Source: Avibacterium volantium_A (GTDB taxonomy: Bacteria; Pseudomonadota; Gammaproteobacteria; Enterobacterales; Pasteurellaceae). From it: a stretch of DNA of 64,000 bases. Where the stretch lies: assembly GCF_049366555.1 (NCBI RefSeq), contig NZ_JBMMGT010000010.1, positions 14,362 through 78,361 of the forward strand. The letters run 5' to 3'. The position numbers were made by a program, and so were the translations under genes. The notes below the pieces were generated by a model that searched no databases, had not been told where the DNA came from, and was given only the letters and a program-made list of their open reading frames with translations. Each line of letters begins with the position of its first letter. The stretch's first letter is position 1. Shown here one piece after another: positions 45,663 through 54,282 of the stretch.

Positions 45663-47534
45663 TTACTCCCCCGATCGATTCTCTTCCCCTGGTTGCCAAT
45701 CAACCTTGCCGCCTGCGAGTAGGGTGAGCATCATTGATTTGGTTTCTTGTTCGAGTTCTTTGGCGCGGGCGATCATTCGTTCGTTGCTAAATACGGAAAT
45801 TTCAGGATCGTAAAGGCTTGCCATTTCAGCTAAGCCGTGGCGATCGCGGTGGTAGTAAAATTCTGCAATTTGTTTGGCTTTTTCTTTATCCATTCCAAGC
45901 TGTTCAAGCGCCAAGCGTCCGCTGCGGATCGCAGAATCGAAAGTTTCTCGCACAATATTTCTTGCCCCAGCGCGGTATAAATCATAAACGTGCAGACGAT
46001 CGTAAGCACGGGTGATAATCGGTAAATTTGGGTAAAAGTGATGCGCGAAGTGGGCGATTTGTATAGCTTGCTCTTTGTCATCAAGGGCAATCACTAATAA
46101 TTTGGCTTTTGCAATGCCCGCAGTTTCTAACAAGTCAGAACGTGAGCCATCGCCAAAATAGGTTTTTAAACCGAAGCGCGATAAGCCTTCCACCAAGGTG
46201 GCATCGTAGTCAATAACCGTAGGCTTGTAGCCGCAACTCATTAACATTCCGCTGATGATTTGCCCGTAACGTCCGTGGCCGATAATAAGGACGTCATTTT
46301 GATCTTCAATGGTGTCGTTTTCGCGCTGTTGTTGGTGGCTTGCACGCGGTACGATCAGTTTATCGTAAGCAATAAATAAGAAAGGCGTGAGCAACATTGA
46401 AATGGCCACGGCAAGCAAGAGTTTGTCGGTGATTTCTCTTGGTAGAATGCCATTTTGTTGGCTGAAAGAAAGTAGCACAAAACCAAATTCTCCCGCTGGT
46501 GCAAGGCTTAGGGCGAATAAATTACGGTTAAGGCGATCCAAGCGAAATATTAAACCCAGCCCCCATAAGACAATGGCTTTGATGAGAATAAATAATAGCG
46601 TGATGCCTAAAATCACCGTGAAGTCATTGAATAATAAGCTGAAATTAATGTCTGCTCCTACGGTAATGAAAAACAAACCAAGCAATAAGCCTTTGAACGG
46701 TTCAAGATTGCTCTCTAACTCGTGGCGATATTCACTATTTGCCAATACCACGCCCGCCAAGAATGTGCCTAACGCAGGCGAAAGCCCGATAGCCGACATC
46801 ATCGCTGCAATGCCGATCACCAATGCTAAGGCAAATGCGGTGAAAATTTCACGGGTTCTTGATGCAGCAATATAGCGGAAAATCGGGCGCGCGAGAAAAT
46901 AGCCACCAAAGATGATTGAGCCAATCACGCTAAAGGTGATCAGGGTTTTGACATAATTATTCACCCCGTCTAATAAATTATCTGAATGTTGCTCCGCGCT
47001 ATGCAGACTATCAATCAATTCAGGAGAAGCAAGCATTGGCAAGAACGCTAAAATCGGAATGATGGCAATATCTTGAAACAACAGCACGGAAAAACTGCTT
47101 TGCCCCCCTGGGCTATTCAGCAAATGCTTTTCCCCTAAGGTTTGCAACACAATCGCAGTGGACGACACCGCCAACACACAGCCAATGGCAATACTCATTT
47201 CCCAGCTAAAATTAAGCAAATGGGCAACACCTGCAATCGCGCCAATGGATAGAATGACCTGCAAGCCCCCCAAGCCGAGCAACTTGGTACGTAATACCCA
47301 TAGCATTTTAGGATCAAGCTCTAAACCGATTAAAAATAACATCATCACCACGCCAAATTCAGCAACGTGTTGCACGCGTTCGGTTTCCTGTCCGACTAAG
47401 CCTAAAATTGGCCCAATCGCCACCCCTGCCAACAAATAGCCTAGCACTGAGCCTAATCCCAAACGTTTGGAAACTGGCACAGCCACCACGGCGGCAAAGA
47501 GATAGATAAACGCGGAAGTCAGTAATGATGTCAT
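45663..47534 (-). CDS. Kef-type K+/H+ antiporter (CPA2 family) with RCK domain
   Basis: Inner-membrane cation antiporter (623 aa). The N-terminal half has about 12 helices with FLIGLELDPKMLW, FQDIAIIPIL and GLSPALGTFLAGV. The C-terminal half has a Rossmann-type RCK_N domain (DVLIIGHGRYGQIISGML) and ends in a short charged tail. In E. coli KefB/KefC respond to glutathione adducts; no KefF/KefG partner is adjacent, so KefB versus KefC cannot be decided. The start is ATG 47534; a TTG two codons upstream also fits. Confidence 0.9.
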   Translation of the reverse strand: MTSLLTSAFIYLFAAVVAVPVSKRLGLGSVLGYLLAGVAIGPILGLVGQETERVQHVAEFGVVMMLFLIGLELDPKMLWVLRTKLLGLGGLQVILSIGAIAGVAHLLNFSWEMSIAIGCVLAVSSTAIVLQTLGEKHLLNSPGGQSSFSVLLFQDIAIIPILAFLPMLASPELIDSLHSAEQHSDNLLDGVNNYVKTLITFSVIGSIIFGGYFLARPIFRYIAASRTREIFTAFALALVIGIAAMMSAIGLSPALGTFLAGVVLANSEYRHELESNLEPFKGLLLGLFFITVGADINFSLLFNDFTVILGITLLFILIKAIVLWGLGLIFRLDRLNRNLFALSLAPAGEFGFVLLSFSQQNGILPREITDKLLLAVAISMLLTPFLFIAYDKLIVPRASHQQQRENDTIEDQNDVLIIGHGRYGQIISGMLMSCGYKPTVIDYDATLVEGLSRFGLKTYFGDGSRSDLLETAGIAKAKLLVIALDDKEQAIQIAHFAHHFYPNLPIITRAYDRLHVYDLYRAGARNIVRETFDSAIRSGRLALEQLGMDKEKAKQIAEFYYHRDRHGLAEMASLYDPEISVFSNERMIARAKELEQETKSMMLTLLAGGKVDWQPGEENRSGE

Positions 47535-47810
47535 AAGCAAACCTATTGTCTATGGATGGTCTTGATATTGTACTTGATCTAGCGAGAAATCCTAAACGCA
47601 AGTGCGGTGCTTTTTCCGTAAAAAATAAAGGCTGTCTTGCTGCTAGCTTTTTTAACTTATTGATTATGCCAAGAAAATTAACCTGCAAAAAATTTCATAA
47701 AAAAACACCGCACTTGATTTTTATCATAAATATTGACTAGAGCCCTGTGCAAAAACAACGTAAAATCATCGTGTCTTTGTCATCATTTATAGAACCTAAA
47801 AGGAGAAAAT

Positions 47811-49784
47811 ATGGATAGAAGAAAATTCCTGCGTCTTGGCGCATTAAGTTTATTCAGTGTAAACAGCTTATCGCTCAATGCGGCGGAGCAAAATACCACG
47901 GTGGCGTTACGCATTATTGCCACCACGGATATTCACGGTTTTTTAACGGATTTTGATTATTACAAAGATGCGCCTACGGATAAATTTGGTTTTACCCGTG
48001 CTGCAAGCCTGATTGCAAGCGCACGTCAAGAAGTGAAAAACTCGGTATTAGTGGATAATGGCGATTTAATTCAAGGCAACCCGATTGCCGATTATCAAGC
48101 CGCTAAAGGGGATAAAGAAGGCAAGCCAAATCCGTCCATTTTAGCCCTAAATGCAATGCACTATGATGTGGGAACGATCGGCAACCACGAGTTCAACTAT
48201 GGCTTAGATTATTTAGATCGCGCTATTAAGCAAGCCCACTTCCCTATTATCAACGCCAATGTGGTGAAAGCCAGCGATGACCAGCCTTATTTCCAACCTT
48301 ATTTTATTCAAGAAAAAAGCGTAACAGATAATGCGGGCAACAGGCATCAAATCAAAATTGGTTATATTGGCTTTGTGCCACCACAAGTAATGGTGTGGGA
48401 TAAAGCCAATTTAGAAGGCAAAGTGAAAGCCTACGATATTAAGAAAACCGCAGAAAAATATGTGCCAATCGTGAAAGCACAGGGTGCTGATATTATTGTT
48501 GCACTGGCTCACACCGGCCCTTCCGATGAACCTTATAAAGAAGGTGAAGAAAATGCTGCTTTCCATTTAGCCGATGTCAAAGGCATTGATGCCGTGATCT
48601 TCGGCCATTCGCACCGCTTATTCCCAAATAAAGAATTTGCTAACAGCAAAGGGGCGGATATTGAAAAAGGCACAATGAACGGCGTGCCAGAAAGTATGGC
48701 GGGTTATTGGGCAAATAATATCAGCGTAGTGGATCTCACCTTAAATCAACATAACGGTAAATGGTTTGTGACTGACGGCCGTGCAGCCTTGCGTCCGATT
48801 TATGATGCAGATAAGAAAAAAGCACTTGTGGGCAATCACCCTGAAGTTGCGGCATTACTTGCGCCAATCCACGAAGCCACTCGTGCCTTTGTAGCGCAAC
48901 CGATTGGAAAAGCCTCTGACAATATGTATAGCTTCCTTGCCTTGTTCCAAGATGATCCAACGGTGCAAATCGTAAACCAAGCGCAACAAGCTTACGCCGA
49001 AAATGTGGTGAAAAATCTGCCTGAGCTAGCGGGTATTCCTGTGTTGAGTGCCGCTGCGCCATTTAAAGTCGGTGGACGTAAAAACGATCCAAGCGCTTAT
49101 GTGGAAGTAGACAAAGGCGATCTCACTTTCCGCAATGCGGCAGATCTCTATCTCTACCCAAATACTTTAGTGATCGTCAAAGTAAGCGGAGCAGAGCTTA
49201 AACAATGGCTTGAGTGCAGTGCGGGAATGTTTAACCAAATCGATCCAAATAGCGACAAACCACAATCTTTGTTAAATTGGAACGGTTTCCGTACTTATAA
49301 TTTCGATGTGATTGACGGAGTAAACTATGAAATTGATGTTACCCAACCTGCCCGTTATGACGGTGAGTGCAAGCTCATTAATGACAAGGCATCGCGCATT
49401 GTTAATCTCACCTATCAAGGCAAGCCTGTGCAAGATAGCGATCAATTCTTAATTGCGACCAATAATTATCGCGCTTATTCGGGCAAATTCCCTGGCACAG
49501 GTGATGCGCACATCGTCTTTGCTTCCCCTGATGAAAATCGTCAAATTTTGGCAAACTACATCAGCCAAACTACCAAAGAAAAAGGCGAAGTGATCCCTTC
49601 TGCTGATAATAACTGGAAACTTGCCCCAATTGCCTCCATTCAGCCATTGAAAGTACAAGTGGAAACGTCCCCAAGTGATAAAGCAAAAGCCTTCATTAAG
49701 GAAAAAGCGCAATATCCAATGGACTATGTTGGGCAAGATGAACTTGGCTTTGCGGTTTACCAAATAAATTTAAACAAAAAATAG
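47811..49784 (+). CDS. cpdB: CpdB, 2',3'-cyclic-nucleotide phosphodiesterase / 3'-nucleotidase
   Basis: Periplasmic metallophosphoesterase (657 aa) that degrades 2',3'-cNMP and 3'-nucleotides for nucleoside salvage. Metal-binding motifs are IIATTDIHG, DNGDLIQGNP, GTIGNHEFNYG and IFGHSHRLFP, and a C-terminal 5'-nucleotidase domain follows. The N-terminus (MDRRKFLRLGALSLF) looks like a Tat signal, unlike the Sec signal usual for CpdB. An AGGAG site precedes it. The 276-bp gap upstream holds two oppositely oriented USS copies (47600-47608, 47707-47715) and no gene. Confidence 0.95.
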   Translation: MDRRKFLRLGALSLFSVNSLSLNAAEQNTTVALRIIATTDIHGFLTDFDYYKDAPTDKFGFTRAASLIASARQEVKNSVLVDNGDLIQGNPIADYQAAKGDKEGKPNPSILALNAMHYDVGTIGNHEFNYGLDYLDRAIKQAHFPIINANVVKASDDQPYFQPYFIQEKSVTDNAGNRHQIKIGYIGFVPPQVMVWDKANLEGKVKAYDIKKTAEKYVPIVKAQGADIIVALAHTGPSDEPYKEGEENAAFHLADVKGIDAVIFGHSHRLFPNKEFANSKGADIEKGTMNGVPESMAGYWANNISVVDLTLNQHNGKWFVTDGRAALRPIYDADKKKALVGNHPEVAALLAPIHEATRAFVAQPIGKASDNMYSFLALFQDDPTVQIVNQAQQAYAENVVKNLPELAGIPVLSAAAPFKVGGRKNDPSAYVEVDKGDLTFRNAADLYLYPNTLVIVKVSGAELKQWLECSAGMFNQIDPNSDKPQSLLNWNGFRTYNFDVIDGVNYEIDVTQPARYDGECKLINDKASRIVNLTYQGKPVQDSDQFLIATNNYRAYSGKFPGTGDAHIVFASPDENRQILANYISQTTKEKGEVIPSADNNWKLAPIASIQPLKVQVETSPSDKAKAFIKEKAQYPMDYVGQDELGFAVYQINLNKK

Positions 49785-49806
49785 ACCGCACTTTCATTTT
49801 TACACT

Positions 49807-49834
49807 ATGGCGATGCTAACCCATCGCCATTTTT
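49807..49834 (+). terminator. Intrinsic terminator after cpdB
   Basis: ATGGCGATG/CATCGCCAT, a 9-bp stem with a 6-nt loop and a TTTT tail, 22 nt after cpdB. Confidence 0.88.
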
Positions 49835-49861
49835 CACAATGATACTATTTAAGGAGTGAAT

Positions 49862-50950
49862 ATGACATTATCAACATTACCTTTGCACGCCGACACTGTG
49901 GGCAGTTATTTACGCAGTGCGGCGCTGAAACAAGCCCGTGAACAATTCAACGCCGGCGAAATTGATCGTGCCACCTTAACCCGTATTGAAGATCAAGAAA
50001 TTGAAAAATTAGTCCAAGCACAGTTAGATGCCGGTTTAAAAGTGCTTACTGATGGGGAATATCGCCGCTCATTTTGGCACATTGATTTTCTTGAAAATTT
50101 AAATGGCATTGAAGGCTATGAGCCTGAACACGGTTATAAATTTAATGGCGTTGAAACCCGAGCTTATAACACACGCTGTTGCGGCAAAGTGTCGTGGAAT
50201 CCTAATCACCCTTTTATTGAGCATTTCAAAAAGCTCAATGCCATTGTGGCTGGGCGTGGCATTGTGAAATACACCATTCCAAGCCCAAACCAGTTAATGT
50301 ACCCCGTTCAGTGGGATCACGGTGTGTATGCCAGCCGTGCAGAATTTGCAAAAGACGTACAACAAGCCTATAAAGATGCCATTCAAGCCTTTTATCAAGC
50401 GGGTTGCCGTTATTTACAATTTGATGATGTTTATTGGGGATCTTTGTGCAACAATCACGACAAACCTGAATTTGCCGCAGATAAAGCCCAAGCCTTGGAA
50501 AATATCCAAGTGGTACTTGCTGATAAACCCAAAGATATGATCATCACAACCCACGTTTGCCGTGGCAACTTCCGTTCAACGTATTTATTAAGTGGCGCTT
50601 ATGATCCTGTTGCCCCTGAACTATTCGGGCAAACGCAATATGACGGCTATTTCCTTGAATATGATGATGAACGCTCTGGTGGATTTGAACCCTTAAAATA
50701 TTTCGCTGGCAACAAAGGACGCGTTGTACTTGGCTTAATCAGTTCTAAATTTCCAACCCTAGAAGACCCTGCCACAGTAAAAGCTCGCATTGCCGAAGCC
50801 GCTCAATATGTGCCGCTTGAACAGCTCTGCCTTAGTCCACAATGCGGTTTTGCCTCCACCGAAGAAGGCAATATTATGACAGAGCAAGAACAATGGGCAA
50901 AAGTGCGTTTAGTTGAGCAAATTGCCGCTGACGTTTGGGGCAAAGACTAA
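49862..50950 (+). CDS. MetE C-terminal-domain-like protein (vitamin-B12-independent methionine synthase fold)
   Basis: Cytoplasmic TIM-barrel protein (362 aa) resembling the C-terminal catalytic half of MetE, like the B. subtilis YxjG/YxjH group. The zinc ligands can be read: TTHVCRGNF (His, Cys), an acidic ligand candidate in GYFLEYDDERSG, and LSPQCGFAS (Cys). It lacks the N-terminal MetE domain. It may methylate homocysteine with a donor other than polyglutamyl-methyltetrahydrofolate; the donor is unknown. The start is ATG 49862 after AAGGAG, preferred over GTG 49856. Confidence 0.88.
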   Translation: MTLSTLPLHADTVGSYLRSAALKQAREQFNAGEIDRATLTRIEDQEIEKLVQAQLDAGLKVLTDGEYRRSFWHIDFLENLNGIEGYEPEHGYKFNGVETRAYNTRCCGKVSWNPNHPFIEHFKKLNAIVAGRGIVKYTIPSPNQLMYPVQWDHGVYASRAEFAKDVQQAYKDAIQAFYQAGCRYLQFDDVYWGSLCNNHDKPEFAADKAQALENIQVVLADKPKDMIITTHVCRGNFRSTYLLSGAYDPVAPELFGQTQYDGYFLEYDDERSGGFEPLKYFAGNKGRVVLGLISSKFPTLEDPATVKARIAEAAQYVPLEQLCLSPQCGFASTEEGNIMTEQEQWAKVRLVEQIAADVWGKD

Positions 50951-50974
50951 TCTTTACGATAAACGCTTCTTTTC

Positions 50975-51005
50975 AAAAGTGCGGTGAAAAAACACCGCAC
51001 TTTTT
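50975..51005. terminator. USS inverted-pair terminator
   Basis: AAAAGTGCGGTG/CACCGCACTTTT, a 12-bp stem with a 6-nt loop and T-rich tail, 25 nt after the MetE-like stop. Confidence 0.88.
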
Positions 51006-51025
51006 CTTTTACCAATTTCTTAATC

Positions 51026-51041
51026 TGTGATCTTGCTCACG
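51026..51041 (+). promoter_or_regulatory. CRP-like site upstream of the symporter/sulfatase operon
   Basis: TGTGA-TCTTGC-TCACG matches the CRP consensus at 9 of 10 positions and lies 91 bp before the symporter ATG at 51132. Confidence 0.65.
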
Positions 51042-51131
51042 CGGGGTTTATGATTTTTGTCATATCTGCCTTTAACGCTCTCCTTTAAACTGCAAGTAAC
51101 TATTTATTCATACCAATATTGGGAGGAAAAT

Positions 51132-52595
51132 ATGCAGTTTAACTGGAGCGTAGATGGCAGTATTGTCGGGCTTTATATTTTATTAAGCCTTATTGTCGGC
51201 ATCATTGTGCGGAAATATGTTAAGAATGTGAATGATTTCTTGGTGGCGGGCAGAAATGTCGATTTGCACGTTGGGATTGCATCTTTAGCCGCCACTGAGT
51301 TTGGCATTATAACCTGTATGGCGGCAGCACAGCTTGGCTATAAATACGGTTTTGCGGGAGCCACAGTGGGGTTAATTATGACCATTGTAATGTTCACCGT
51401 AGGAAAAACAGGATTCTGTATTGAACCTTTGCGCAAAGCTGGTGTGGTAACTATTCCAGAGTTCTTTGAACATAAATTTGGTAAAAAAGTTCGTTGGGCT
51501 GCAGGTGTGGTAATTGTGCTTGGTGGCTTGCTTAATATGGGTGTTTTCTTACGCACCGGTGGTGAATTTTTAGTTGCTGTGGCCGGGCTTAAACCAGAAT
51601 ATTTAGAAATCACGATGACCATTTTATTGCTTGTGGTGGCGTTATATACCATTTTAGGCGGAATGCTCTCCGTTCTGGTTACCGATTATATGCAGTTTAT
51701 TTTAATGAGTGTTGGCTTGGTGCTAACCACTTGTACGATTTTCTATCAGGTAGGCTGGGATACGTTATTTGATACTGCAATTTCTAATTATGGTGCTGGT
51801 GGTATTAATCCTTTTGTTAATCCTAATCTTGGTTGGCAATATGTGCTTTACACTGCTTTAGTGCTTACTGCAACGGTACTTACTTGGCAAACAATGGTTT
51901 CTCGTGTGTTGTCAGCAAAAGATGCGAATGTTGCGAAAAAAATGTACACACGCACCAGTTTATTTTATATCGTACGTTCATTAATCCCTGTTATGTGGGG
52001 TGTTGCCGCGTTAGCTTTCGTGAGTTTAGAAAGTGTGGGCGGAAAACCAATCCAAGCAATGCCAACAATGCTTTCTATTGTGATTCCAACAGGGATCATT
52101 GGTTTGCTTGTCGCGGCTATGTTGGCGGCAGATATGTCCACAAACTCTTCTTATTTATTAGGTTGGGCAAGTGTTATTTACAATGACGTATTGATTATTT
52201 TCCATAAAAATAAATGGTCAGAACGTAAATCTATTGCTGTCAATCGCGTATTAGTGGCATTAATTGGGGTTTTCTTACTGTTCTATGGGTTGTGGTATCC
52301 ATTAAAAAGCGACTTGTGGGTATATATGACACTCACAGCAACCATTTATTCCGTTGCCGTTTCCACCCTGTTAATTTCAGCTTGTTATTTCAAAAAAGCC
52401 AATAACTGGGGGGCTTATGCAACCATCGTTGTGGGTGCTTTAACGCCACTTTCTTACTTAATCGCACAGCAGATTCCTGCACTTGAACCTATTGCGGCAA
52501 AAATTGGCCCTTATTATTCTGGTATTGCTGCGTTTGTTTTTGCTTGGATTGCAATGATTGTTGGTTCATTATTAAAAAATGCGTTACGCAAATAA
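51132..52595 (+). CDS. Sodium:solute symporter (SSS family)
   Basis: Inner-membrane Na+-coupled importer (487 aa) with about 13 helices. Family features are NDFLVAGRNVDLHVGIASLAATEFG near the N-terminus and the ADMSTNSSYLLGWASVIYNDVL motif in the second half. The start follows GGGAGG. It is the first gene of an operon with a small membrane protein and a sulfatase, like the yidK-yidJ pair of E. coli. The substrate is probably a sulfated sugar or sugar acid; that is inference from context. Confidence 0.92.
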   Translation: MQFNWSVDGSIVGLYILLSLIVGIIVRKYVKNVNDFLVAGRNVDLHVGIASLAATEFGIITCMAAAQLGYKYGFAGATVGLIMTIVMFTVGKTGFCIEPLRKAGVVTIPEFFEHKFGKKVRWAAGVVIVLGGLLNMGVFLRTGGEFLVAVAGLKPEYLEITMTILLLVVALYTILGGMLSVLVTDYMQFILMSVGLVLTTCTIFYQVGWDTLFDTAISNYGAGGINPFVNPNLGWQYVLYTALVLTATVLTWQTMVSRVLSAKDANVAKKMYTRTSLFYIVRSLIPVMWGVAALAFVSLESVGGKPIQAMPTMLSIVIPTGIIGLLVAAMLAADMSTNSSYLLGWASVIYNDVLIIFHKNKWSERKSIAVNRVLVALIGVFLLFYGLWYPLKSDLWVYMTLTATIYSVAVSTLLISACYFKKANNWGAYATIVVGALTPLSYLIAQQIPALEPIAAKIGPYYSGIAAFVFAWIAMIVGSLLKNALRK

Positions 52596-52604
52596 GGGGG
52601 AAAT

Positions 52605-52748
52605 ATGACAGATTTAATCATTCTCTTTTGGAAAGTGCTCATCTTATTCGGGCTAAGTTGGTATATTTGCACGATTTTTATTGTTGGTTTTAAAGGTTTT
52701 AAAAATATCAAAACAATGCTAGGAGTAGGCAATAATGAAAAAAACTAA
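52605..52748 (+). CDS. 47-residue single-helix membrane microprotein
   Basis: Small gene between symporter and sulfatase. ATG 52605 follows a strong GGGGG ribosome site. The product has one hydrophobic helix (about residues 4-29, containing LIILFWKVLILFGLSWY) and a basic C-terminal tail (FKGFKNIKTM). Its stop overlaps the sulfatase start by 14 nt, so translation is coupled. By position it could be an accessory subunit of the symporter, as small proteins accompany other SSS transporters; no family could be assigned. Confidence 0.75.
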   Translation: MTDLIILFWKVLILFGLSWYICTIFIVGFKGFKNIKTMLGVGNNEKN

Positions 52749-54216
52749 CGTGGTTTTGATTGTTGCAGATGATTTAGGCTATTGGGCGCTTGGCTGTTAT
52801 GGGAATAAAGATGCGATTACGCCTAATATTGATAAATTAGCGCAACAAGGTAAAAAATTTAACGATTTCTTTTGTGTTTCCCCTGTTTGCTCTCCTGCAA
52901 GAGCCTCAATTTTTACTGGTAGAATTCCTTCTCAACACGGAATTCACGACTGGTTGGAAGAATGGGAAAATGGTGCGACTACAGAACATTATTTAAAAGG
53001 GCAATCGACTTTTGTAGATCGCTTAAAACAGCATAATTATCTTTGTGCAATGAGTGGCAAGTGGCATTTAGGTATGGCTGACACGCCACAATGTGGTTTT
53101 GATTATTGGTATTCCCATCAGCGTGGCGGTGGCCCTTACTTCAATGCACCAATGTATCGAGATGGTATATTAATTGAAGAACCCGACTACATTACAGATA
53201 AAATCACCGATTATGGGCTAGACTTTATTGAGAAGGTACATAATGCCGATCAGCCATTTTTTCTCAATCTAAGTTATACCGCCCCCCATTCCCCTTGGGA
53301 TCGAAAAAACCACCCACAGGAAATATTGGATCTTTATGCGGATTGTCAATTTGCATCTTGTCCTCGAGATCCTTATCACCCTTGGAAAATTTATGAAACC
53401 TTTGAAGGTGATGAACAAGAACGATTGGAAGTGTTAAGGGGATATTTCGCTGCCTTAACCGCAATGGATTTTAATATTGGAAGAATTATCACCGCACTTG
53501 AGGAAAAAGGCATTTTAGAAAACACGCTCATCATTTTCACCAGTGATAACGGTATGAATATGGGACATCACGGTATTTTTGGTAAAGGGAATGGCACAAG
53601 CCCTGTGAATATGTTTGACACGTCTGTAAAAGTGCCGTTTATTCTTTATCACAAAAATCATTTATCAACAGGTGAAATAGATAACCTGCTGAGCCATTAT
53701 GATTTCCGCCACACCTTGTTGGAATACCTCAATATCAGTGATGAAGATCAGGCACAGGTACGTTATCCAGGAAAAAGTTTCTCTACTTTATTAAAACAAG
53801 AGCCCACAGATTCACGAGAAGAAAATCATCTTGTGATCTTTGATGAATACGGACCAACTCGAATGATCCGCAATCGATCTTTTAAATATATTCATCGCTA
53901 TCCTGATGGGCCTTATGAATTTTATGATCTGCGTAACGATCCTGATGAACACCATAACCAAATTGATAACCCGGATTATCAACAACAGATCGCCCAAATG
54001 CGGCGTGAGTTAAACCGGTGGTTTAATCAATATATCAATAAAGAAATTGATGGTGCAACCTTGCCTGTTTACGGCGGCGGACAGCGTACGCTTGCGGGCG
54101 AATGGGGTGGCTATGCCGAAAACACGTTCAACAAATATACAAGCCATTTTGTTTTTTCCGCAGACGGAAAACTACAGCAAAAATCTGATGTAAAAGTGAA
54201 AGAAAAAATTCAGTAA
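52735..54216 (+). CDS. Cytoplasmic type I sulfatase
   Basis: Formylglycine-dependent sulfatase (493 aa). The activation motif is Cys52-S-P-A-R (CSPARASIFTGR), preceded by the metal-binding VLIVADDLGYWALG; GKWHLG and FTSDNGMNMGHHG carry further active-site residues. No signal peptide is present, so it should act on imported substrate in the cytosol. A maturase for the Cys is not in the window. AGGAG precedes the start. The substrate is unknown; glycosaminoglycan-derived sulfated sugars are plausible given the lyase 6 kb away. Confidence 0.92.
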   Translation: MKKTNVVLIVADDLGYWALGCYGNKDAITPNIDKLAQQGKKFNDFFCVSPVCSPARASIFTGRIPSQHGIHDWLEEWENGATTEHYLKGQSTFVDRLKQHNYLCAMSGKWHLGMADTPQCGFDYWYSHQRGGGPYFNAPMYRDGILIEEPDYITDKITDYGLDFIEKVHNADQPFFLNLSYTAPHSPWDRKNHPQEILDLYADCQFASCPRDPYHPWKIYETFEGDEQERLEVLRGYFAALTAMDFNIGRIITALEEKGILENTLIIFTSDNGMNMGHHGIFGKGNGTSPVNMFDTSVKVPFILYHKNHLSTGEIDNLLSHYDFRHTLLEYLNISDEDQAQVRYPGKSFSTLLKQEPTDSREENHLVIFDEYGPTRMIRNRSFKYIHRYPDGPYEFYDLRNDPDEHHNQIDNPDYQQQIAQMRRELNRWFNQYINKEIDGATLPVYGGGQRTLAGEWGGYAENTFNKYTSHFVFSADGKLQQKSDVKVKEKIQ

Positions 54217-54240
54217 CCTAGTAACATAAGCGCGAAAGAT

Positions 54241-54269
54241 AAAAAGTAGGAAACCATTTCCTACTTTTT
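54241..54269. terminator. Terminator between sulfatase and ROK kinase
   Basis: AAAAGTAGGAAA/TTTCCTACTTTT, a 12-bp or longer stem with a very short CCA loop, flanked by A and T runs; bidirectional. Confidence 0.88.
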
Positions 54270-54282
54270 TATTGCCTTACAA

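Noticed and set aside
46387..46875. 162-codon open frame opposite the Kef-type antiporter
   Set aside because: Antisense shadow of a well-supported gene, with low-complexity Asn/Lys/Ser composition and no ribosome site.
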